A stretch of 7,898 nt of DNA from Competibacteraceae bacterium UBA2792 (GCA_002352125.1 DEHU01000099.1:14584-22481), one strand, 5' to 3'; shown: positions 1 through 6,551, numbered from the stretch's first letter. Numbers and translations are program-made. Notes: generated by a model from the letters alone, not told the origin.

Positions 1-848
1 TGCTGCTGTTGCTGCTGTTGCTGGTCCCCCTATCGGCACACCAGTTCAAAGGGCTCATGCAGCGGCTACCCGGCTATATCGATTGGTTCCAGCTCGACAT
101 CTTGCCTTGGTTGCGCGACACGCTGGGCATCGATCCGAACCTGTTCGATTTTGGCCACCTACGAACTCAGCTCGCCACCTACGCCCAAGAGATCGGCGAT
201 CTGGCCAGTGGCCTGCTGGCATCGTTTCGATCCTCTTCAACCGTAGTATTCGACTGGCTGGCCAACCTGATGCTGATACCGGTGGTGACGTTCTACTTGT
301 TGCGCGATTGGGATTTGCTGGTCGCCAAGGTTCGCGATTTGTTGCCGCGACGCATCGAACCGACGGTGAGCGCACTGGCGCAGGAATCGGACGAGGTAAT
401 CGGCGCGTTCCTGCGAGGCCAGTTCATCGTGATGGGGGCGCTGGGGATCATTTATTCTGTAGGCTTGGCAATCATCGGGCTGGAATTTTCGCTGCTGATT
501 GGCATCTTGGCAGGTCTGGTAAGCTTTGTGCCCTACCTGGGTCTCATCATCGGCATCGTCGCTGCCAGCATCGCCGCCTTGCTGCAGTTTCACAGTTTCC
601 TGAGCATCGTGCCGGTGCTGATCGTTTTTGGCGTCGGCCAACTGATCGCCGATCTGTTCCTGACTCCTAAACTGGTCGGCGACCGCATCGGCCTGCATCC
701 GGTGGCGGTTTTGTTCGCGGTATTGGCCGGGGGGCATCTGTTCGGCTTCTTCGGCATTCTGCTAGCTCTACCGGCGGCGGCGGTGATCGCGGTCGTGCTG
801 CGCCACGCCCACGACGAGTACCTACAAAGCATCTTCTACCGACAATGA
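1..848 (+). CDS. AI-2E/PerM-family transporter-like membrane protein (5' end outside the window)
   Basis: Inner-membrane protein of the AI-2E exporter/PerM family (UPF0118). Members are proposed permeases for small signals or ions, and the true substrate is usually unknown. The frame is open from base 3, giving 281 residues to the TGA at 846-848. It opens inside a leucine run (CTG CTG TTG CTG CTG TTG CTG), which looks like the end of a membrane helix rather than a start, so roughly 70-80 N-terminal residues of a typical 350-residue member lie upstream. The visible order fits the family: a soluble amphipathic middle part, a helix ending in FYLLRDWD, a block of closely spaced helices around GLVSFVPYLGLIIGIVAA, then the conserved C-terminal block LTPKLVGDRIGLHPVAVL followed by GGHLFGFFGILLALPAAA. 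The gene converges on the exported-protein gene with only about 60 bp between the two stops. The family call is secure; substrate and direction of transport are not. Confidence 0.9.
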   Translation, partial: LLLLLLLVPLSAHQFKGLMQRLPGYIDWFQLDILPWLRDTLGIDPNLFDFGHLRTQLATYAQEIGDLASGLLASFRSSSTVVFDWLANLMLIPVVTFYLLRDWDLLVAKVRDLLPRRIEPTVSALAQESDEVIGAFLRGQFIVMGALGIIYSVGLAIIGLEFSLLIGILAGLVSFVPYLGLIIGIVAASIAALLQFHSFLSIVPVLIVFGVGQLIADLFLTPKLVGDRIGLHPVAVLFAVLAGGHLFGFFGILLALPAAAVIAVVLRHAHDEYLQSIFYRQ

Positions 849-909
849 CCGCAGGTGGACACCATCTTTCACCTATGGGCGGCACAGTTCGCCGTCGTCC
901 AGCACCTTA

Positions 910-2418
910 TTAGCGCCGGTCGCCGGAACCCGCTGGCCAAAAAACCAGTTTCGCGTCCGCCTGCTGCTTCGTCCAAGCGCGAGCAGAATCTTTGTCGAGA
1001 AAGGGACGGCCGACGATCCACCGCAAATCACTTCCCTCACCCACAGGAAAAATGCCCGCCGGAACCGTTGCCCGCCATTCCAACCAGCGTTGGCGCGCAC
1101 CGGAAAAGCTGGCATCTCCAGCCAGGACAGCGACGGCGAAAGATCGTTGCGATCCACAAGGTACCACGGCCTGCTTTTCGTACCGCAGGCAAGAGCCGGT
1201 GGTCCGCCGCTTTTCGGCGCGACCGATCCAGAGGCGATTTTCCGGGTCGAGCCACCACGCAGCTTCCATGTCGCCGTCGCGCTCGCCGGACGAACGGGAC
1301 AGTGGGATAGCGGTAAATTTCACCGCCGATTCAACGCTATTTCCGGCCAATATCCAGAGCCGGGAATAGTAGCCGTCCCCATACGTGGAAATCACTTCGA
1401 GCAGCCATTCCGGCTTTCCGTCGCCGTCCAGGTCGCGCGTTTCCACTCGGCTCGTAAACGGACGGTCCTCTTCAACCAAAATATTGACTGGGGATGCGTC
1501 ACCGTTACGAAAGGAAAACAGCCGCGCTCGATCCGGCGCTGCATAGACGATTAGGCTATCGATACCATCACGTACTGCATCCTGCCGGACGAGCATTTCC
1601 GGCAACGTCCAATCCATGTTCGAGGTAGCTCGGCGCAGTGGAGCGCCGTTGTCGCTCAAGATGTAAATGGGTGCCGAACGTTTGGGCGCAGCACGTGCGA
1701 GGAGGTTGGCAACGGGTGCGAGAAACGGTTTCCGAATCATGCCGTGCAGCGCCAAATGATCGAGAGCGGTCACTAGCGAGCCATCGCTGGCGATACTGGA
1801 ATCCCAATCGATCGCGATCCAATCGAGAGGCGCATAGCCCGACGATTCGCCGAATTTCAACCACAACCAGGGTTGAATTGCGGGGTTGATCCGTTCAGGA
1901 ATTCGCATCGCTTCGAGAGAAGGAGGTTGGCTCTGACGGCTGGCGCCAAGAACCTGCCCGGTCTCGGATCCCGCTTTTATTTGAGAACTCGCCTCGATGG
2001 GCGTCTCGTCGGGATTGTGTTCGAGCAGGAGGAAAGGATCGATGACGGGGCGAATGATGGCCGGTCGCAAATTTTCCGGTGCGGCTGCGACCCAGCCGTG
2101 CGAACCGTCAGAGACGAGGAGGCGAAACCACGAACGCCCGTTTTCGGTGCGCGATTCGACGACGAGGGCGACGTTGCCCGCCGCAATCGCATTCGGCCGC
2201 GCGCCGGGGGTTTCCGTGAGCGTCGCGTTCAGAACCCCCGTCAGGACGTGGTTCTCCGGCGCCGCTTCCGCGAATCCGTACCGCCACGGTCCCGCCATCA
2301 CCAGCAGCAGCGCGAGCAAGGCGGCGCGGCGCTCAACCCGGTTTGCGGTCGAGATCGGCTTCCGTGTAGCCCACCGCTTTGAGATCTTTCTCCGAATAAC
2401 CGACCAACTCCAGTTCAT
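910..2418 (-). CDS. Exported SH3b-like protein with FG-GAP/calcium-loop-like motif; start uncertain
   Basis: I do not recognise this as a named protein. Numbered from the ATG at 2418 it has 502 residues. A signal peptide is clear: arginines at about 30-31, a hydrophobic core AALLALLLVMAG at 32-43, and a likely cleavage after AEA near 50-52. Residues about 58-115 resemble a bacterial SH3 domain (GVL near the start, WFRLLVSDGSHGWV near the end), a fold that often binds peptidoglycan or peptides. Residues 329-336 (DLDGDGKP) look like a calcium-binding loop of the EF-hand/FG-GAP type. There are only two cysteines, C410 and C421, which suits a single disulfide in the periplasm. The start is unresolved. 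The ATG at 2418 overlaps the upstream gene by 86 bp and gives an unusually long basic n-region. TTG at 2319, GTG at 2301 and ATG at 2298 avoid the overlap but drop the arginines. An ATC at 2355 would give an ideal signal peptide but is a rare start. Probable co-transcription with the M15 gene suggests a linked envelope role. Confidence 0.75.
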   Translation of the reverse strand: MNWSWSVIRRKISKRWATRKPISTANRVERRAALLALLLVMAGPWRYGFAEAAPENHVLTGVLNATLTETPGARPNAIAAGNVALVVESRTENGRSWFRLLVSDGSHGWVAAAPENLRPAIIRPVIDPFLLLEHNPDETPIEASSQIKAGSETGQVLGASRQSQPPSLEAMRIPERINPAIQPWLWLKFGESSGYAPLDWIAIDWDSSIASDGSLVTALDHLALHGMIRKPFLAPVANLLARAAPKRSAPIYILSDNGAPLRRATSNMDWTLPEMLVRQDAVRDGIDSLIVYAAPDRARLFSFRNGDASPVNILVEEDRPFTSRVETRDLDGDGKPEWLLEVISTYGDGYYSRLWILAGNSVESAVKFTAIPLSRSSGERDGDMEAAWWLDPENRLWIGRAEKRRTTGSCLRYEKQAVVPCGSQRSFAVAVLAGDASFSGARQRWLEWRATVPAGIFPVGEGSDLRWIVGRPFLDKDSARAWTKQQADAKLVFWPAGSGDRR

Positions 2419-3247
2419 CGCCAAAGGTTTCCTGCTTGTCGGGTTTCCACTGGAAGTGCCACCACTCGGACTTGTTGGTGTTGCTCTCCCAACCGGTTTG
2501 GGCTCGAATGCGCTCGAACTGTCCGCTGGCTTCGATTTCGGCGGTCAGATCGATGTAATAGCCTTCGGGTATCTGGTAGGCCTTCTTGCCCCAGAAGCTC
2601 CAGCACTCCACGTCGCCCTTTTTGTACTGCTTGCCTTGGGCGCCGTCCTGTTTGTCCGTCTTGCAGTAGATACGCCAGACGGTGCCCGTGCCGTCGGATT
2701 CCTTCTTGATGTAGTAGCGGTGATTCGGTGGCCCGCCGAGGGCCTGGTCGATGTCTATGGCGCGGCCGGCTATATGAAAGCTGAAGCTGCTCGCTCCGGA
2801 CTTGCTCGTTCTTCCGGGACGGCGTTTCGTGTCGCCGTAGGGCGAGTCGATGGTTCCGCCGAGTCCTTTGATCCGAGTGACGAGCTTCGTCCACTCGTCG
2901 GCGACATCCTCGCGAAGCTTGCCGCCCGTGATGTCTTTAAAAGCGAAGCGCCCGAGCGGCGCCTTCCACTTTTTCGCGATCCACTTGTCGAGTTCGGTGA
3001 TCGTGGCGGCATCGACGGTATCGTTGACTGCGCCCGTAAACAGATCGGAACCGGCGCAATCCGCCGGCCCGCCGGTCGCCTGGGAAATGCGATAGAGGGA
3101 TTTCGCGGCTCGTCTTTTGAACCGGATCAGCGCGCGTTTTGACCCTCCGCCCCATTTCCCATCGTCACCGCCCGCCGGCAAATATCCGATGGTCACGAGT
3201 TTTCCCTGAACAAGCTTTACGTCGAAAGCAGGTGTCGGATTCGCCAC
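2333..3247 (-). CDS. PG-binding plus M15/VanY-type zinc peptidase (D-Ala-D-Ala carboxypeptidase-like), no signal peptide
   Basis: Predicted peptidoglycan peptidase of 304 residues. Residues about 8-48 match a PG_binding_1 domain (VQGKLVTIGYL, DDGKWG, ALIRFKR). The catalytic part has both M15 signatures: SFHIAGRAID at 156-165, giving zinc ligands H158 and D165, and EWWH at 261-264, giving the catalytic E261 and ligand H264. All key residues are present, so the enzyme is expected to be active. In the family these enzymes cut D-Ala-D-Ala or L-Ala-D-Glu bonds in cell-wall peptides; which bond is cut here cannot be read from sequence. About 95 residues separate the motifs, and this stretch includes C195 and C215. 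No signal peptide or membrane segment is visible, so export would need a dedicated secretion system, a holin-type route or lysis. The C-terminus carries two short GY[ST]E-x-DL repeats. The start is GTG at 3247, fixed by a strong GGAGGT 5-6 bases upstream. The stop abuts or overlaps the start of the exported SH3b-like gene. Possible roles are secreted antibacterial effector, endolysin-like enzyme or wall-remodelling enzyme. Confidence 0.88.
   Translation of the reverse strand: MANPTPAFDVKLVQGKLVTIGYLPAGGDDGKWGGGSKRALIRFKRRAAKSLYRISQATGGPADCAGSDLFTGAVNDTVDAATITELDKWIAKKWKAPLGRFAFKDITGGKLREDVADEWTKLVTRIKGLGGTIDSPYGDTKRRPGRTSKSGASSFSFHIAGRAIDIDQALGGPPNHRYYIKKESDGTGTVWRIYCKTDKQDGAQGKQYKKGDVECWSFWGKKAYQIPEGYYIDLTAEIEASGQFERIRAQTGWESNTNKSEWWHFQWKPDKQETFGDELELVGYSEKDLKAVGYTEADLDRKPG
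2348..2407 (-). repeat. Two tandem 10-residue GY[ST]E-x-DL repeats at the C-terminus of the M15 peptidase
   Basis: Residues 281-290 (LVGYSEKDLK) and 291-300 (AVGYTEADLD) of the M15 peptidase are a tandem duplication with six identical positions and one S/T replacement. They lie after the catalytic EWWH motif, outside the peptidase fold. Short degenerate helical repeats of this kind can act as tails or docking elements, but no function can be assigned here. Confidence 0.6.
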
Positions 3248-3252
3248 GGGTC

Positions 3253-3258
3253 ACCTCC
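3253..3258 (-). promoter_or_regulatory. Strong Shine-Dalgarno site of the M15 peptidase gene
   Basis: Read leftward this is GGAGGT, within TTTGGAGGTGACCC directly before the GTG codon at 3247-3245. The near-perfect anti-16S match and good spacing decide for the GTG start and suggest efficient, independent translation of this gene. Confidence 0.75.
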
Positions 3259-3390
3259 AAAGCCGGATCACACGTTAAGCACAGTTCAAAGCATAGAACA
3301 CGCCGCGTCGAAGGTTATTGGGGTCGCACGCGAAAATCGGATGCGGCCGCGCCGCGTCCAGCGCCCGCAAAACCTCTGTACCAACGACGA

Positions 3391-3406
3391 CGCCATGTCG
3401 ATGGCG
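3391..3406 (-). terminator. Hairpin just after the ACT gene, possible weak terminator
   Basis: The arms CGCCAT (3391-3396) and ATGGCG (3401-3406) form a perfect 6-bp stem with a 4-base loop, starting 8 bases after the stop of the ACT-domain gene in the direction of transcription. A G-T pair could extend the stem by one. There is no U-run behind it, so it is not a classical intrinsic terminator. It might instead attenuate read-through into, or stabilise the 3' end before, the M15 gene. Confidence 0.35.
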
Positions 3407-3414
3407 CTTCCCGC

Positions 3415-3843
3415 CTACAGACGATACAGCTCGTCGCCGTCCAGCACTCGCAGACCCCGGGCGGCGACCAAGCGAACGGCCTCCGCCAGATCGACGACTT
3501 CCATGCACCAGACCGCCCAGCGGTGCGGCTCGCCGACGAAACCGTAGGCATCGAGCACGTTAATTTGGTGTTCGGCCAGGATTTCCAGCAACTCGTGCAA
3601 ACCGCCTGGCCGATCTTCGATCACGACGGCCAGCACCGGCTTGAGCGCGGCGGCGAAACCCCGTTCGATCAGCGCCCGGTGCGCCGTGCGAGGATCGCTC
3701 ACCAACAGTTTGGCCACACCATAATCCCGGTGATCGGCGATGGTCATCGCCCGGATATCGATTCGATGTTCGCGCAGGACGTCGGTGATCGCATTCAAGC
3801 GCCCCGGTTTGTTTTCGATGAAGACACTGACTTGTTCGGCCAT
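3415..3843 (-). CDS. Tandem ACT-domain protein linked to phenylacetate-CoA ligase
   Basis: Small cytosolic protein of 142 residues made of two ACT domains and nothing else. The first covers about residues 4-65 (VFIENKPGRLNAITDVL at 7-23) and the second about 70-135 (VVIEDRPGGLHELLEIL at 73-89). Both carry the ENKPG/EDRPG turn after strand 1 that forms the usual amino-acid-binding site at ACT dimer interfaces. Stand-alone double-ACT proteins are known neighbours of phenylacetate-CoA ligases and are presumed to sense an amino acid or to modulate the ligase; the ligand is not established. The ATG at 3843 is preceded by GGGGAAGGA at good spacing and lies 17 bp after the paaK stop, so the two genes are almost certainly one operon with paaK first. 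The frame is open further upstream, but that part lies in paaK and has no domain match. Confidence 0.88.
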   Translation of the reverse strand: MAEQVSVFIENKPGRLNAITDVLREHRIDIRAMTIADHRDYGVAKLLVSDPRTAHRALIERGFAAALKPVLAVVIEDRPGGLHELLEILAEHQINVLDAYGFVGEPHRWAVWCMEVVDLAEAVRLVAARGLRVLDGDELYRL

Positions 3844-3860
3844 GTCCGATCCTTCCCCGC

Positions 3861-5171
3861 TCAGAACGCGGGCCGCAAATCGACCACCCGCTTGGCCTTG
3901 CCCTCCGACACCGGCAGGCTGCCCGGTTCGTGCAATTCGACGGTGGGCTTGACCAAAACGGCCGAGCGCAACAATTCGCCGATCCGCTCGCACAGATCGT
4001 CCAAAGTGCGCGGATCGCCGGTGAACAGCTTGGCGCAAATCTCGGCCTTGACCACCAAGCGGTCCAACGAACCTCTTTTTTCCAACTGAATCAAATAATT
4101 GGTTCCAACTTCCGGGACCTTCATCAATACGTCCTCGATTTGAGACGGAAATACGTTGACGCCGTTGACGATCAACATGTCGTCGCTGCGGCCTTTGATC
4201 CGCGCCAATCGGCGGTGGGTGCGTCCGCAGGGACAGTTACCGCCGACCAAATGCGACAGGTCCCGGGTGCGATAGCGCAACAGGGGGGTAGCTTGCCGTT
4301 GCAGGGTGGTCATCACGATTTCGCCGGTTTCGCCTTCGGGAAGCGATTGCAGGGTCCTAGGATCGATGATTTCGAGAATGAAGGCATCTTCCCAGAGGTG
4401 CAAACCCGTTTTATGGACGCACTCGAACGCCACGCCGGGACCGTTCATTTCGCTCAGGCCGTAGGAGTTGTAGGCGTCGATCCGAAACAGATCTTCGATC
4501 TTGCGGCGGGTCTGTTCCGAATGGGGCTCAGCACCGATGAACGCTTTACGCAAACCGAGTTGGTCGAGAGAGATACCCTCTTCCGCCAACGACGCATGCA
4601 GGTGCAACAGATAGCTGGGCGTGGCGTGAACCACGGTGGTCCGGAAATTTTTCATGAGCTGGAGCTGGCGGCTGGTGTTGCCGGAGCTGGCCGGAATCAC
4701 CAACATCCCGACTCGCTCCGCGCCGTAGTGCAGACCGAGCCCGCCGGTGAATAGCCCGTAGCCGGTCATGTTCTGAAACACGTCGTGGGCGGTGGCACCG
4801 GCGGCAACGATACAGCGTGCAACCAGCTCGGTCCAACAATCGAGATCTTGCCGGCTGTGGTAGATCACGGTCGGCGTGCCGGTCGTACCGCTGGAAGTGT
4901 GCAAGCGCACTGTCCGCTCCGGCTCGACCGCCAGCAATCCCGAAGGATAGGCCTCGCGCAAATCGTCCTTGGTGGTATAGGGAATGCTGCGCAAATCCCG
5001 CAGATCAACGATGTCCTCGGGATGTTTCAAGCCGATCCCGGCGAGCCGGTGCCGATAAAACGGTGTCTTCAGCGCCCACGCTACCGTCTTGCGCAAACCG
5101 GCAAGCTGGACCCGCTCCAGCGCCTCTCGTTCCATGAATTCGATCGCCGGGTTCCAAACCGGTACATTCAT
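3861..5171 (-). CDS. paaK: Phenylacetate-CoA ligase
   Basis: Adenylate-forming enzyme that activates phenylacetate, or a related aryl-acid, with ATP and CoA to the CoA thioester through an acyl-AMP intermediate; cytosolic. It has 436 residues, the usual PaaK length. Motifs in order: the phosphate-binding loop SSGTTGTPT at 93-101, the adenine-site motif SYGLSEMNGPG at 236-246, RTRDLS at 301-306, a Cys pair CPCGRTH at 313-319, the hinge region GRSDDMLIVNGVNVFPSQIE at 327-346, and the C-terminal EGKAKRVVD at 423-431 carrying the catalytic lysine candidate. The start chosen is ATG 5171 with AAGG 7 bases upstream. An in-frame ATG at 5225 would add 18 residues without homology and lacks support. 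The gene is followed at 17 bp by the double-ACT gene. No ring-epoxidase (paaA-E) or indolepyruvate oxidoreductase gene is visible, so the pathway (aerobic phenylacetate degradation or aromatic amino-acid breakdown) cannot be decided. Confidence 0.95.
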   Translation of the reverse strand: MNVPVWNPAIEFMEREALERVQLAGLRKTVAWALKTPFYRHRLAGIGLKHPEDIVDLRDLRSIPYTTKDDLREAYPSGLLAVEPERTVRLHTSSGTTGTPTVIYHSRQDLDCWTELVARCIVAAGATAHDVFQNMTGYGLFTGGLGLHYGAERVGMLVIPASSGNTSRQLQLMKNFRTTVVHATPSYLLHLHASLAEEGISLDQLGLRKAFIGAEPHSEQTRRKIEDLFRIDAYNSYGLSEMNGPGVAFECVHKTGLHLWEDAFILEIIDPRTLQSLPEGETGEIVMTTLQRQATPLLRYRTRDLSHLVGGNCPCGRTHRRLARIKGRSDDMLIVNGVNVFPSQIEDVLMKVPEVGTNYLIQLEKRGSLDRLVVKAEICAKLFTGDPRTLDDLCERIGELLRSAVLVKPTVELHEPGSLPVSEGKAKRVVDLRPAF

Positions 5172-5181
5172 GCTTTTACCT

Positions 5182-5197
5182 TTCCGTATTTCCGTAT
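5182..5197. repeat. Tandem 8-bp direct repeat in the paaK leader
   Basis: TTCCGTAT occurs twice back to back (5182-5189 and 5190-5197). Read in the paaK direction the unit is ATACGGAA, and the copies end directly at the AAGGT ribosome binding site, 10-26 bases before the ATG. It could be a small replication-slippage duplication or a protein-binding site. Confidence 0.6.
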
Positions 5198-5307
5198 TTT
5201 TGTAGGAAGCGGGCCCGGAGCCCATCGAAACTGAACAGCACCGATCAACGCTTCCGCCCGAACCGGAAACCGCGACCGCTATCGCAAAATGGTAACATGG
5301 CCGGCCT

Positions 5308-5316
5308 TGCTATCAT
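5308..5316 (+). promoter_or_regulatory. Possible extended -10 promoter for the phytase-like gene
   Basis: TGCTATCAT combines a TGn extension with a -10 box matching TATAAT at five of six positions, 17 bases before the ATG at 5333. No good -35 is visible, as is allowed for extended -10 promoters. A start near 5323 would leave a leader of only about 10 bases that barely includes the GGAG at 5324-5327, so the call is tentative. Confidence 0.3.
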
Positions 5317-5332
5317 TCGCTTCGGAGTGTTC

Positions 5333-6358
5333 ATGCATCGCCTGATACCGATCCTCGTGTTGCTTCTTGGGCTATCGACCAGCGCATGCGCGTCTCGTGA
5401 GTTCGAGGCAACCTCCATTTCGCTGCACGACCGAATCGGCCCCGGCGACACCTACGAAAACATTCGGCTGCTCGGTACCCTTCGGTTGACCCCCACCGAA
5501 ATCGACGGTTTGCGGCTATGTGGCCTGTCCGGGCTAGCCTGGGACGAAGATGCAAGCCTGCTGTACGCCATTTCCGACCGAGGTGTCCTGTTTCACTTGC
5601 AGCCGGCTTTCGATGATCGAGGCTATCTGGCCGGGGTGCGAACAGTGGCCGGCTATCCCTTGCGCGATGCTGCCGGCAAGCCGCTCCGGCCGCTTTTCGC
5701 CGATGCCGAAGGTTTGGCGATCCGTCGCGGCGACAACAAAATTCAGGGCGACACGGAACTGCTCGTGTCGTTCGAAGTGAAACCGCGCGTGGTTCGCTAC
5801 AGCACCACCGGCCGGTGGCGAAGCGAAGAGCCGCTGATCGCCACGCTGCGCAATCCCCACAACTACCGCAACAGCAACCAGGCGCTGGAGGCCGTGACCA
5901 TCGATCCGCGCTGGGGCATCTTGACCGGCTCAGAAACCTCGCTGCGCAACGACCCGGCCGGCTTGATTCGCATTTTCGCCGCCGATGGCCGTTTCTGGCT
6001 CTACCCGCTCGGCAAGGCGCCCAACAGCGCCCTCGTGGCGATGGAAGCGTTGCCGGGCGGCGGTTTGCTGACGCTGGAGCGCGCCTTCGTCTCCCCTCTG
6101 CAACCTCTCGTTATCAGCTTGCGTCGAACCGAACCTTTCGCATCGGGAAAATCGGGCAAACCAGCGCTGTTGCGGGTAACCGACATAGCGATTTTCGATA
6201 GCGGTCGAGGCTGGCTGCTGGATAATTTCGAAGGTCTGACCCGTCAACGAGGACAACGATTTTTCATGATCAGCGACGACAATTGCAACGGTTGGCAGGC
6301 GACCTTGCTAGTCTACTTCGAGGTACCATCCATCACGGCAGAATCGGTACCGCGCTAA
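5333..6358 (+). CDS. Exported 'esterase-like activity of phytase' family protein
   Basis: Predicted periplasmic or membrane-anchored protein of 341 residues in the phytase-like esterase family (PF13449 type), a beta-propeller-like group whose substrates are mostly unknown. The N-terminus MHRLIPILVLLLGLSTSAC is a signal peptide. Cys19 could be lipidated, but the residue at -3 is Thr instead of the preferred Leu, so lipid anchoring is uncertain. Family features in order: GLSGLAWDEDASLLYAISDRG at 64-84, DAEGLAI at 124-130, LEAVTID at 185-191, GGLLTLERAF at 243-252, and DNFEGL at 297-302 followed by FFMISDDN at 310-317. The acidic residues in these blocks are the likely metal or active-site positions. 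ATG 5333 is chosen over the in-frame ATG at 5297 because it has GGAG at good spacing and puts the signal peptide at the very start. The gene is divergent from paaK across 161 bp. A phytase activity should not be assumed from the family name. Confidence 0.85.
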   Translation: MHRLIPILVLLLGLSTSACASREFEATSISLHDRIGPGDTYENIRLLGTLRLTPTEIDGLRLCGLSGLAWDEDASLLYAISDRGVLFHLQPAFDDRGYLAGVRTVAGYPLRDAAGKPLRPLFADAEGLAIRRGDNKIQGDTELLVSFEVKPRVVRYSTTGRWRSEEPLIATLRNPHNYRNSNQALEAVTIDPRWGILTGSETSLRNDPAGLIRIFAADGRFWLYPLGKAPNSALVAMEALPGGGLLTLERAFVSPLQPLVISLRRTEPFASGKSGKPALLRVTDIAIFDSGRGWLLDNFEGLTRQRGQRFFMISDDNCNGWQATLLVYFEVPSITAESVPR

Positions 6359-6399
6359 AATCAACCTCGCTCTGGCACAGCGCGCCGAAAATCAGAAGC

Positions 6400-6438
6400 C
6401 GAGGGTCGATTCGCTAACCCGCTCAAACCCGACCCTCG
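6400..6438. repeat. 9-bp inverted repeat downstream of the phytase-like gene
   Basis: CGAGGGTCG (6400-6408) and CGACCCTCG (6430-6438) are perfect inverted copies around a 21-base spacer, about 40 bases after the stop codon. It could form a transcript hairpin that ends or protects the mRNA. The long loop and lack of a following T-run argue against a standard intrinsic terminator. Confidence 0.55.
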
Positions 6439-6479
6439 CAATGCCTCATCAACGTGCTAGACGTAGTGCAGCAAAGATC

Positions 6480-6501
6480 ATCGGCCCACAAAATCGGCCC
6501 A
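6480..6501. repeat. Direct repeat ATCGGCCCA, two copies
   Basis: ATCGGCCCA is present at 6480-6488 and 6493-6501, a 13-bp period, about 20 bases upstream of the TTGACA box. Its position would suit an activator or repressor site, but two 9-bp copies alone are weak evidence. Confidence 0.4.
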
Positions 6502-6519
6502 TCCCAATGCTCAAGTTGG

Positions 6520-6551
6520 TTGACAAAGACAATCGCAAGCTTCAGTATGCT
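6520..6551 (+). promoter_or_regulatory. Candidate sigma70-type promoter of the thiolase gene
   Basis: TTGACA at 6520-6525 is a perfect -35 hexamer. The -10 is poor: CAGTAT at 17-bp spacing matches three of six positions, and TATGCT at 20-bp spacing matches four. Start of transcription near 6555-6558 would give a leader of about 180 bases. A weak -10 next to a perfect -35 fits a promoter that needs an activator, but this is inference. Confidence 0.35.

Noticed and set aside
1..24. Repetitive CTG CTG TTG run at the window start as a microsatellite
   Set aside because: It is coding sequence for a leucine-rich membrane helix, and the codons vary as expected for that.
853..874. Small hairpin AGGTG/CACCT between the converging genes near 848-910
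   Set aside because: The stem is only 5 bp with a 12-base loop and there is no T-run, too weak to call a bidirectional terminator.
1997..3142. A 381-codon open frame on the + strand opposite the SH3b-like and M15 genes
   Set aside because: It is antisense to two genes with clear signal-peptide and catalytic motifs, spans both of them, and its translation resembles no family. Such frames are common opposite GC-rich genes.
3302..3358. 9-bp direct repeat CGCCGCGTC (about 3301-3309 and 3350-3358) upstream of the M15 gene
   Set aside because: Low-complexity GC-rich sequence makes such a match likely by chance, and no other promoter-like structure supports it.
3275..3508. 77-codon minus-strand frame ending between the ACT and M15 genes
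   Set aside because: More than a third of it overlaps the ACT gene in another frame, it has no clear ribosome binding site, and it resembles no family.
3139..4754. Long + strand open frames (3139-4089 and 3930-4754) opposite the ACT and paaK genes
   Set aside because: The opposite strand carries full ACT and adenylate-forming motifs with good ribosome binding sites. The antisense translations have no recognisable domains.
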